From Elymus sibiricus (Eukaryota > Streptophyta > Magnoliopsida > Poales > Poaceae): a DNA stretch of 64,000 nt. The DNA lies in the NCBI GenBank assembly GCA_039707655.1, contig CM077671.1, forward strand, positions 303,676,509-303,740,508, given 5' to 3'. Shown here in pieces: positions 44,879-54,293 of the stretch. Both the position numbers and the translations under genes were made by a program. How positions within the stretch are numbered: position 1 is the stretch's first letter; the number at the start of each line of letters is the position of its first letter. The notes beneath the pieces are model-generated. The model saw only the letters and a program-made list of their open reading frames with translations. It made no database searches and was not told the DNA's origin.

Positions 44879-46130
44879 GTGCCTCCTACTGATCCACTAG
44901 AACAATATTTGCTAGACCATGAGAATAATATGCATATGAATGAAAGAAATGAGATAAATGATATACTTCTTAGACAAACATCTATTCTGAAACACAACTT
45001 GCATGTTGATATATTAGGGGATCCTCCTCCACCCAAGGGAGATCTCGTGTTTGAGTTAAAGACATTACCTGATACTTTGAAATATGCTTATCTTGATGAA
45101 AAGAAGATATATCTTGTTATTATTAGTGCTAACCTTTCACAGCGTGAAGAGAAGAGATTACTTAAAACTCTGAAGAAACACAAGGCTGCTATTGGATATA
45201 CTCTTGATGATCTTAAGGGCATTAGTCCCACTCTATGTCAGCACAAGATTAATATGGAACCGGATGCTAAACCTGTCGTTGATCATCAATGCCGCTTAAA
45301 TCCTAAGATGAAGGAAGTGGTAAGAACTGAAATACTAAAGCTTCTGGTGGAAGGTATAATTTATTCTATTGCTGATAGTAGATGGGTAAGTCCTGTTCAT
45401 TGTGTTCCTAAGAAAGGAGGTATAATTATTGTTCCTAATGATAAAAATGAACTTATCCCACAAAGAATCATAACTGGTTATAGGATGGTAATTGATCTCA
45501 GGAAATTAAACAAAGCTACTAGAAAAGATCATTACCCCTTGCCTTTTATCGATCAAATGTTAGAAAGCCTATCTAAGCATACACATTTTTTCTTTTCTTG
45601 ATGGATATTCTGGTTTCTCTCAAATACCTGTGTCAACAGAAGACCAAGAGAAAACTACTTTCACATGCCCTTTTGGAACTTATGCTTATGGACATATGCC
45701 TTTTGGTTTATGCAATGCACCTACTACCTTTCAAAGATGTATGACTGCTATATTCTCCGATTTTTATAAAAAGATTATTGAGGTTTTCATGGATGATTTT
45801 TCCGTTTATGGTAATTCTTTTGATGATTGCTTTAACAACCTTGATCGAGTTTTGCAGAGATCCGAAGAAACTAATCTTTACTTGAATTGGGAGAAGTGCC
45901 ACTTTATGGTGAATGAAGGTATAGTACTTGCGCACATGATATCTAAACGAGGCATTGAGGTAGACAAAGCTAAAGTTGACGCAATAGAGAAAATGCCATG
46001 TTCTAAAGATATTAAAGGTATAAGAAGTTTTCTTGGTCATGCTGGTTTTTATAGCATTTCATTAAATATTTCTCGAACATTTCCTGGGCACTAACTAATC
46101 TTCTTCAAAAAGATATTTCTTTTGTTTTTG
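44879..46130 (+). pseudogene. Reverse transcriptase of G, two frameshifts
   Basis: RVT_1 domain. 44879-45601 is open and contains VSPVHCVPKKGG and TGYRMVIDLRKLNKATRKDH (fingers and palm). A one-base shift at about 45595 moves the frame; 45630-46094 then reads FTCPFGTYAYGHMPFGLCNA and the active site VFMDDFSVYG at 45784-45813, both Asp residues present. [13 protein letters not shown] marks the thumb end, after which a second shift occurs near 46060. FMDDF rather than YVDDI is typical of the Athila lineage. Confidence 0.92.
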
Positions 46131-46753
46131 ATGATGATTCCGTAGAAGCCTTTGAAATACTTAAGAAAGCCTTGATTTCTGCACCTATTGTTCAACCACT
46201 TGATTGGAACTTACCATTTGAAGTCATGTGTGATGCTAGTGATTATGTTGTTGGTGATGTTCTAGGACAAAGAATAGACAAGAAATTGAATGTTATTCAT
46301 TATGCTAGTAAGACCCTAGACAATGCTCAAAAGAATTATGCTACTACTGAGAAGGAATTTTTAGCAGTTGTCTTTGCATGTGATAAGTTTAGACCTTATA
46401 TCGTTGATTCCAAAGTTACTATTCACACCGATCATGCTGCTATTAAATACCTTATCAAAAAGAAAGATGATAAGCCTAGGCTGATTAGGTGGGTTCTTTT
46501 ACTTCAAGAGTTTGACCTGCACATTGTTGATAAGAAGGGAGCTGAAAACCCCGTAGCAGATAATTTGTTTAGGATGGAAAATGTTCTTGATGACCCACTG
46601 CCTATTGATGATAATTTTCTTGATGAGCAACTTGCTGTTATAAATGCTTCCCATAGTACTCCTTGGTATACAGATTATGCTAATTACATTGTTGCTAAAT
46701 ATATACCACCTAGTTTCACCTATCAACAAAAGAAAAGTTTTTCTATGATTTAA
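46131..46753 (+). pseudogene. RNase H domain of G
   Basis: Degrades RNA in RNA-DNA hybrids. Open from 46172 to 46753: [20 protein letters not shown] (first catalytic Asp), [20 protein letters not shown] (Glu), and [14 protein letters not shown] (second Asp). It is itself well preserved but out of frame with RT and with integrase, which continues after a shift at about 46740. Confidence 0.92.
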
Positions 46754-47991
46754 GACATTACTTTTGGGATGACCCACATCTTTATAAAGAAGGAGTAGAT
46801 GGTGTTATTAGACGTTGTGTACCTGAGCATGAACATGGACGGATCCTACGGAAGTGTCACTCCGAGGCCTACGGAGGACATCATGCTGGTGACAGAACTG
46901 CACACAAGGTATTACAATCTGGTTTTTATTGGCCTACTCTTTTCAAGGATGCTCATAAGTATGTCCTTTCTTGTGATGAATTTCAAAGAATTGGTAACAT
47001 TAGTAGACGTCAGGAAATGCCTATGAATTATTCACTTGGTATTGAACCATTTGATGTGTGGGGTTTTGATTATATGGGACATTTTCCTTCCTCTAATGGG
47101 TATACTCATATTCTTGTTGTTGTTGATTATGTTACTAAGTGGATAGAAGCTATTCCAACTAGTAGTTCTGATCATAACACTTCTATTAAAATGCTTAAAG
47201 ATGTTATCTTCCCGAGGTTTGGAGTCCCTAGATATTTAATGACTGATGGTGGTTCACATTTTATTCATGATGCTTTCCGTAAACTCCTAGCTAAATACGA
47301 TGTTAACCATAGAATTGCATCACCTTATCATCCTCAGTCTAGCGGTCAAGTTGAGTTAAGCAATTGAGAAATAAAATTGATATTGCAAAAGACTGTCAAT
47401 ATATCTAGAAAGAATTGGTCTAAGAAACTTGATGATGCATTATGGGCTTATAGAACTGCTTATAAAAACCCTATGGGAATGTATCCATATAAAATGGTCT
47501 ATGGAAAAGCATGTCATTTACCTCTTGAGTTAGAACACAAGGCTTATTGCGCAGTTAAAGAACTTAAATATGATTTCAAGCTTGCCGGTGAAAAGAGGCT
47601 ATTTGATAGTTGCTCGTTAGATGAATGGAGGACACAAGCTTATGAAAATGCCAAATTGTTTAAAGAAAAAGTTAAAAGATGGCATGACATGAGAATCCAA
47701 AAACAAGAATTCAATGTAGGAGACCTAGTTCTTTTGTACAATTCTCGTTTCAGATTTTTTGCAGGAAAACTTCTCTCCAAATGGGAAGGCCCTTATGTTG
47801 TCGAGGAGGTCTATCGCTCCGGTGCTATCAAGATTAACAACTTCGAAGGCAAAAATCTGAGAGTGGTAAATGGGCAAAGAATTAAACACTATATCTCACG
47901 TACACCCGTCAATGTTCAAAGTAACATTATTCAAGTTATGACTCCGGAAGAACACATAAGAGAGACCTTCCGGAACACTCCAGAAAGCTGA
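46754..47991 (+). pseudogene. Integrase of G
   Basis: Inserts the cDNA in active relatives. N-terminal zinc region: PHLYKEGVDGVI, YGGHHAGDRTAHKVLQ, then SCDEFQR, where the second Cys of the CxxC pair is Phe. Core from 47017: the D-D-E residues appear in VWGFDYMG, LMTDGGSHF and SGQVELSN. A TGA at 47365-47367 follows SN, where a CGA Arg codon is likely ancestral; the frame continues open from 47368 to 47991 with the C-terminal part (FAGKLLSKWEGPYVVEEVY), ending at TGA. Confidence 0.92.
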
Positions 47992-48121
47992 AAAGGGGTA
48001 GGTATGTGATACGGTAAGTAATCCGACTCCAAAAATTCCAAAAATATATGTTTTGTTAGTTTTGGTATTTTACAAAAATTCCAAAAATAAAAACGAGTCA
48101 GGGGGACCCCTGGGCGCGCTC
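47992..48121 (+). other. G sequence between pol and insertion of H
   Basis: Non-coding. GGTAGGTATG at 47996-48005 resembles a splice donor. Ends cgctc (48117-48121), the left target duplication of H. Confidence 0.5.
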
Positions 48122-49046
48122 TGATATGTCTCTAACGTATCTATAATTTTGATTGTTCCATGCTATTATATTATCATTCTAGGATACTTTTTGAGTACTT
48201 ATTTACCAATTTATATTATTTTTGAGCACTAACCTATTGACCCAGTGCCTAGTGCCAGTTGTTCTTTTGTGCATGTTTTTGGTTTTTCAGGTTTACAGTA
48301 CCAAACGAAGTCCAATTCCCCATAACACCTTTATCATTTTTTATGGACCAAAAGCAGATCTGGAAGCTTCAGGAAGAGACCGGAGGCCGCACGAGGGAGG
48401 CACAAGCCAACAGGGCGCGTCCTGATGGTGTGTCCCTCCCTGGTGGCCCTCCTACCCCCGTTCTCTGGCCTATAAATTCACATATATTCCAAAAAACCCT
48501 AGAGGGCATCCCGAAATACTTTTTCCGTCGACGCAAGTCTCTGTTCCGCCATGATCCCATCTGGAACTCCTTTCCGGTGCCCTGCCGGAAGGGGGATCGA
48601 TCACAGAGGGCTTCTTCATCAACCTTGCTGCCCTCATGATGATGTGTGAGTAGTTCACCACAGACCTACAAGTCCGTAGTTAGTACCTAGATGGCTCTCT
48701 CTCTCTTTTGATCTTGAATACAATGATCATCGCATCTTCGCTTTGATCTATCCGATGTAACTCCTTTGTACGGTGCATTTGTTGGGATCCGATGAATTGT
48801 GGGTTTATGTTCAGATTATTCATGAAAATATATTGAATACTTGCTGGTATTTTATTTGCAAGATTGATATAGCTTTGTAATTCTCTCCGATTTATTGAAA
48901 TAGTTTGGCCAACTATATTGATACTTCTTCAGTGAGAGGGGTGCGTTGTAGTGGGTTCAACTTGGCAGTGCTCTATATCCCAGAGATAGAAAGGGGACAA
49001 GACACGTCTTTGTATTGTTGCCACTAAGGATAAAACAATGGGGTTA
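48122..49046 (+). repeat. 5' LTR of H, left part
   Basis: 925 bp matching 57085-58027. TATA box tataaat at 48471-48477. Confidence 0.93.
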
Positions 49047-49880
49047 CACTGGTGCAACGACGTGCTATACAAACGGTTTTTAACCTCTTTCCTCGACGTA
49101 GTTTTAAACCATCGCCTTGCTTGTGTGGGTGATAGGGGGGTCCATCCCACACGACACAGAAAAATTGTCGGCGACGGTGGACAACGAACGCAAATGTTTG
49201 GCAAAACTAAGCGTATGGGAATGTACGCACCTATCACAAACGAGAGTCACCGACCAACCATTTGAGATATGGTGTACTTCCCATACGTTCCATCCTTGCA
49301 ACTCGTTTGAGATCACACTAACATCGCACGCGCTATTCTGTGGCGCACCGTTTACGATGTGCACCGAATCGCAAATAGTTCACGATTATAAAGCGTGTAT
49401 GATAATGGGGCTATCACACACATTTAGTTCCACTATGACCGTTTGTGATTTGATATAAGAGTACATACGTTTATCATTATAAAACCGTATGCGAAGGTTG
49501 AATCTATCCCACACGCGGCTTTTTTTATAAACGTTTGTGATTTACAAAACGTCCCAAACGTGTGATCCATAGTTCCTAAACATGTCATCCAGACTAACTG
49601 TGTCGGATGAAGGCCTGTCGCACGCGTTCTTCTTTGACCAATGTTTACGATGGGCACGATATCATACATAGTTCAAAATACCAAATCGTGTGTGATAAGG
49701 AGACTAGAACTATGTGCGCTGGTGTTGTTAATCTCACACGTTCTTTCCCGTCTGATCATGTGTGAAGGCGAGACTCATCGCACATGCCTCGAGTGGAGAA
49801 ACGTGTGTGATGTTGAAGTTGGTCGTAGACGTTTTGCTTTTACAAAGTGTGTGTATTGTAATGTCCTGCAGAGCATGATT
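49047..49880. repeat. Subterminal repeat region of N
   Basis: Repeated words around (A)CGTGTGTGAT and its complement roughly every 40-80 bp, for example at 49700, 49757 and 49802. No ORF of note. Confidence 0.65.
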
Positions 49881-50098
49881 TGACCCTAATTTAATACATG
49901 CGTTCATAATTCGCATAATTTAAATTTGAAAGTAGGAAATCATGTATTTCATATCGAACCATGTATAAATGTAGGTTTAAGAACGAATGCATAATTCGAT
50001 TCACATGTACATATACTCAAGAGCTACATAAGCATCAATTCTCAAAAAAAGGAAAACTAAAGAAGGGACAAATAAAGAATGATGTAACCATGGTTTTA

Positions 50099-50625
50099 TT
50101 AAAGACGGTAAAGAGAGAGCCGAAAGACATTCTGGTTGTTGGAGAAGGTGAAGAAGAATGCCCATATTGTGCCCTCCTCCATGCCTAACACACGAACGAC
50201 TCTAGGCCAGCCCCTAGTGATGGTCGCCCGCCCATCATTCACTGTCTTCATTACGACTTCTCGATGCTCATTGTAGTTTTGATGATATATTTTAACCTTC
50301 ATTGCATGTCCAAAAATCATGTATTTTGCGAGGTAATCTTGAGTAAACTGCTTTGGGAACCACTGCAAAAGAAAAAGATTCATACATTGTTGTGTGACAA
50401 CTCATTATGGGCAGTATTAATAGAAGGCTACAGAGTTCGTAGTTACCATCCTACAACTCACTGTTGTGTTGGATAGAGTGTAAACAAATAGTTTAATTGG
50501 CATTGTTCGTCTCTTTTCCCTAACAATCATTTTCAGTTTCCTCACTTGATGCTGGTTCATGCATATTTCATTGCCCCACACGCAAAAAGGGTCCAGGCAT
50601 GGATCTTTACCAAAGACATATGTAC
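50099..50625 (-). pseudogene. Captured gene fragment: two exons, B3-domain-like
   Basis: Minus-strand exons 50625-50462 and 50362-50099 with intron 50461-50363 (donor GTGAGT, acceptor TTTTCTTTTGCAG), both in phase: the first exon ends on a complete codon and the second starts on one. An acceptor CTTGCTTGTAG precedes 50625, so the original gene extended further. Exon A reads KLKMIVREKRRTMPIKLFVY; exon B starts WFPKQFTQDYLAKYMIFGHA, continues GRATITRGWPRVVRV, and ends with FRLSLYRL and TAA. The pattern of a strand, FPKxFT, a charged turn, GW-xxVR and EG-xxxFFF resembles a plant B3 DNA-binding domain. The match is by eye only; another beta-barrel domain is possible. No stop disrupts the exons. 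Confidence 0.55.
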
Positions 50626-50686
50626 CTACAAGCAAGAAACCGATATTAGAAGCTAAAATGCACTTGCAGAATGGTGTCATATATTA

Positions 50687-50898
50687 CTCCATCAGTTCCA
50701 CAATGTGTTGCGTATAAACATTTTTAGAAGTCAACATTTACTAACTTTGACCAAGTTTGTAGAGAAAAACATATACATCTAGAATTGCAGTTCCATTTCA
50801 TTAGATACATCACTTAATTTCATATTGTATACATTTTAGATGGTATATGTAGATACATCACAAAAATCTATATGCACTACATGATGGAACAGATGGAG
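50687..50898. mobile_element. Stowaway-type MITE, 212 bp
   Basis: Ends CTCCATCAGTTCC and GGAACAGATGGAG are near-perfect inverted repeats, flanked by TA at 50685-50686 and 50899-50900. TA duplication and ctccctccgttcc-like ends are typical of Tc1/mariner-derived Stowaway elements of grasses. Lies in N, upstream of the captured exons. Confidence 0.88.
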
Positions 50899-50900
50899 TA

Positions 50901-51437
50901 TAGGCGGAGGGATGAAAAAACCCTCGGTGGAATACGTTGGCCACTCCCATTGTTGTCCTGTGCAAGTACATGTAAAGTCATGATAAGTACAACAGACTTA
51001 ACATCAACCAAGTATACAAGGTATCTTCTTGAAATAAACAAGGCATATATGCTCACTATAACAACCAAATATAGCCTTTGATACTGGACAAATGCTTAAT
51101 GGAACCAACCTCACAACCAGATACAGGAAAGCAAGGTGTCTGCTTGATAACTAGACAAATGCTCACTGCAACCAACCGTGCAACCAAATTCAGAGAAACA
51201 AGGCATAAATGTTTAAAGCGGGAGTTAAGGGCACATGTTAACAACACCAGGCATAACAAGTGGGATTGATGAAATTGAACTGCACATTTCATACTTGCAC
51301 ATAATGAACATCACATTGTGAACAACTTTAAGAAACAAGGCATTCATGCTCACCATAACAACCAACTATAGCCATAAAAAACTGGACAAATTAATAGTCA
51401 ATGCAACCAACCTAACAACCAGATACATAAAAGCAAT
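50901..51437. other. Right part of N with a repeated block
   Basis: A block with gctcactataacaaccaa...caaccagatacaggaaagcaa at 51051-51132 recurs in diverged form at 51348-51436. No gene recognised; may be intronic or upstream sequence of the captured gene. Confidence 0.5.
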
Positions 51438-52058
51438 GTTCATACCAATTGAATTCTATTTGTCTACATCATGTCAATGTTCTCCAAGCATTACTCTGTG
51501 TTACTTAATACTCTAGATGCATGCTGGATAGCGGTCGATGGGTGGAGTAATAGTAATAGGTGCAGGCAGGAGTCGGCCTATTTGCTTATGTATGAGATGC
51601 CTATATACATGATCATTGCCGTGAATGTCACATAACTATGCGCTTTTCTATCAATTGCCCAACAGTAATTTGTTTACCCGTCGTATGTTGCCTACATGAG
51701 AGATGCCACTAGGGAAAGCTATGACCCCTGGGTCTATTCACTTATATAATTAGAAAACATATCAATACCTTGCTTCCATTTATTTTTTTTTATTTTTTTT
51801 TGCAATTTACAATTATCTACTATCATCTACACATTTCGTTTGCTTGCAAATAACGAGTCCAAGGGGATTGACAACCCTCTTGCACACGTTGGGTGCAAGC
51901 GTTTGCTCTTTTGTGTGCAGTCGCTGAAGATGGTTGTTGATTGATATTACTATTGGTTCAATAAACCTTGGTTCTTAACTGAGGGAAATACTTATCTGTA
52001 TTGTGCTGCAATTACTCGTTCCTCTTCACGAAAAACCCAACGCAGATCACAAGTATCA
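51438..52058 (+). repeat. 5' LTR of H, right part
   Basis: 621 bp matching 58028-58649; ends cacaagtatca. Confidence 0.92.
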
Positions 52059-52069
52059 AGAAGGATTTC

Positions 52070-52087
52070 TGGCGCCGTTGCCAGGGA
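52070..52087 (+). other. Primer-binding site of H
   Basis: TGGCGCCGTTGCCAGGGA, tRNA-Asp type, identical to that of element B; 11 bases after the LTR. Confidence 0.85.
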
Positions 52088-52277
52088 ATATCATCACCAA
52101 CTATCAAGTAACTTCGCACAAATTATCATTCACTTGTTCCTCTTTTTATTTGCTGTTATATTTATTTTGCTTCATAAAAAACAAAAAAACAAAAATATTT
52201 ATCTTTGCTAGTTACTAGTTTACCTCTTTGCTTGCTAGTTTACTTGTCGTGCTTGTTACTTTGCTTGCTCGGTCACC

Positions 52278-53590
52278 ATGTCTCAAGATACTACTAAGTT
52301 GTGTGACTTCTCAAATACTAATAACAATAATTTTATTAGTACTCCTATAGCACCCACCAGTAGTGCGGAGGCTTTTGACATTAATGTTGCATTGCTGAAT
52401 CTTGTGATGAAAGATCAATTTTCGGGAAGTCCTAATGAGGATCCCGTTGCTCATCAAGAACATGTTGCAAAAGCTTGGTATAGGATGAAATTGATGATTA
52501 GAAATTGCCCTACTCATGGTTTAAACTTGTGGATGATTATCCAAAACTTCTATGCTGGACTAAACTTTGTGTCTAGAAATCTTTTAGATTCTGCTGGAGG
52601 TGGTACCTGTATGAATGTGACCTTAGGAGAGGCCACAAAACTTCTGGACAACATCATGACAAACTACTCTCAATGGCATACCGAAAGAGCTCCAACTGGT
52701 AAGATGTAAATTATTTTAAGGAAATTGCTACTTTGAGTGAAAAAGTGGATGCTCTTATGAATATGGTTGCTAATAAAAATACTCATGTTGATCCAAATGA
52801 TATGCCCTTGTCTACTTTGATTGACCAAAATAATGATGCTATTGATGTGAACTTTATCTCGCGAAACAATTTCAACAACAATGCCTATAGAAGCAATTTC
52901 AATGCTAGACCGTATCCTGGTAACTCCTCTAAGAATTATAGCAACTCTTGTGGTAATTCTTATGGAAATCCTTATACAAATACTAATAGGATACCCTCTG
53001 ATCTTGAGAACACAATTAAGGAGTTTATTACTCCCTCTGTTTCTAAATATAAGTCTTTTTAGAGATTTCAATAGGGGGCTACATACGGAGCAAAATGAAT
53101 GAATCTATACTTTAAAGTATGTCTATATACATCCGTATGTAGTCCCCTAGTGAAACATCTTAAAAGACTTATATTTAGGAACAGAGGGAGTAGTTCTCAA
53201 AAGGTTTTTAATACTGTGGTAGAAAAAAAGTTGCATACGATTGATGCTTTGGCTAAAAACATGGATATAATTGCTCTTGATGTTGAAATTCTTAAAAATA
53301 AAACTTAGCCACCCAAGCATGATTTTAATGAGACTATTAAATCTATTCAAATATCTATTAATGAAAGTAAGGAGAGGACCGCTAAGTTAAATGCTAAGCG
53401 GGAATTCTTAGAAAAGGCTCTTACACCCGGTTTTTATGGAATCATGATGAAGATCTTAAAATGATTGGTACTTCTCCTATTGAATCCTTATTTACTTCTA
53501 TGAATATAAATTATAAAGGGACTGGAGTTGACCCAACTCTAGCTAGAGGGAGTCCCGTTTCCTTGGTGAGTGATGATTCTAATGATAAAA
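52278..53590 (+). pseudogene. Gag-like ORF of element H, broken by a frameshift and a MITE
   Basis: Begins ATG 52278 (MSQDTTKLCDFSNTNNNNFI). The open part to 52709 contains HGLNLWMIIQNFYAGLNFVS, a capsid-like stretch shared with Athila-type gag. A frameshift at about 52700 leads to 52733-53030 (SEKVDALMNMVANKN), then an Asn-rich segment (NNFNNNAYRSNFNARPYPGN) of the kind seen before the nucleocapsid. The MITE at 53031-53190 interrupts it, and the frame resumes with VEKKLHTIDALAKNM to a stop at 53306-53308, with further shifts to 53600. No zinc knuckle seen. Confidence 0.82.
53031..53190. mobile_element. Stowaway MITE (Thalos-like), 160 bp
   Basis: Inverted ends CTCCCTCTGTTTCTAAATAT and ATATTTAGGAACAGAGGGAG, flanked by TA at 53029-53030 and 53191-53192. 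Internal arms also pair (acatacggag.../...tccgtatgt), so the whole element can fold as one hairpin. Inserted in H's gag frame. Confidence 0.95.
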
Positions 53591-53612
53591 CTGAAAAAGT
53601 GGGTTTGGAGAG

Positions 53613-54293
53613 GTGAAAACTTTAGCTAGTGATGTGCCCACTATCTTGGATTACAAGGAATTTAATTATGAAATTTTCTCTTTAGTAGAATGTATTTCCT
53701 TGTTGCAAACCATTATTATCTCACCCAATTCTTATGAACAAAACAAGGCTTTTACTCAACATATAGTGGAAGCGATGATAAAAGTTTATGATGAGAAACT
53801 TGAACTAGAAAATTATATTCCTAGAAAATTGCATGATGAGTGGGAACCTACTATTAAAATAAACATAAATAAATATGAGTGCAATGCTTTGTGTGACCTT
53901 GGTGCTAGTGTTTCAACTATACCTAAATCTCTATGTGATGTACTTGGTCTCACGAATATTGAAGATTGTTCCCTTAACTTGCATCTTTCGGATTCTACCA
54001 TCAAGAAACCTTTAGGTAGAATAAATGATGTTCTCAATGTTGCAAATAAAAATTATGTGCCTGTAGATTTTATTGTGCCTGATATTGATTGCAATCCTAC
54101 TTGTCCAATAATACTTGGAAGACCCTTCTTACGAACTATAGGTGCATTTATTGATATGAAAGAGGGAAACATAAGGTTCCAATTTCCATTAAACAAAGGG
54201 ATGGAATACTTCCCTAGGAATATATTTAAACCACCTTTTGAATCAATCATGAGAGCTACTTATGGGTGGAGTGTCAAACATGACAACACTTGA
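53613..54293 (+). CDS. Retroviral-type aspartic protease of element H
   Basis: Open for 226 codons. Residues about 91-106 read CDLGASVSTIPKSLCD, the catalytic Asp motif (DLGAS in place of DTGAS, normal for Athila relatives), and CPIILGRPFLRTIGAFIDM gives the second conserved motif at about residues 165-185. Cleaves Gag in active elements. Ends at TGA 54291-54293 with MRATYGWSVKHDNT instead of running on into RT, so the element is truncated after protease by structure, not by a single mutation. The frame is probably continuous with gag originally; shifts at 53310-53610 now separate them. Unlike G's protease, the catalytic Asp is kept. Confidence 0.85.
   Translation: MKTLASDVPTILDYKEFNYEIFSLVECISLLQTIIISPNSYEQNKAFTQHIVEAMIKVYDEKLELENYIPRKLHDEWEPTIKININKYECNALCDLGASVSTIPKSLCDVLGLTNIEDCSLNLHLSDSTIKKPLGRINDVLNVANKNYVPVDFIVPDIDCNPTCPIILGRPFLRTIGAFIDMKEGNIRFQFPLNKGMEYFPRNIFKPPFESIMRATYGWSVKHDNT

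Larger units (their letters stand above)
49047..51437. mobile_element. CACTA-like DNA transposon N carrying a gene fragment, in the 5' LTR of H
   Basis: 2.39 kb absent from H's 3' LTR, where ggggttagttcatg is uninterrupted. Left end CACTGGTGCAACGACGTGC; the first 800 bases hold many cgtgtgtgat / atcacacacg-like words in both orientations, the typical subterminal repeats of a CACTA element. The right end (agcaat before 51438) has no matching inverted repeat or clear 3-bp duplication, so it is probably eroded or deleted. The interior carries a two-exon gene fragment (50099-50625) and a Stowaway MITE. Confidence 0.72.

Noticed and set aside
49047..51437. Autonomous transposase within N
   Set aside because: No Tnp2 or other transposase motif on either strand; the only coding-like part is the captured fragment.
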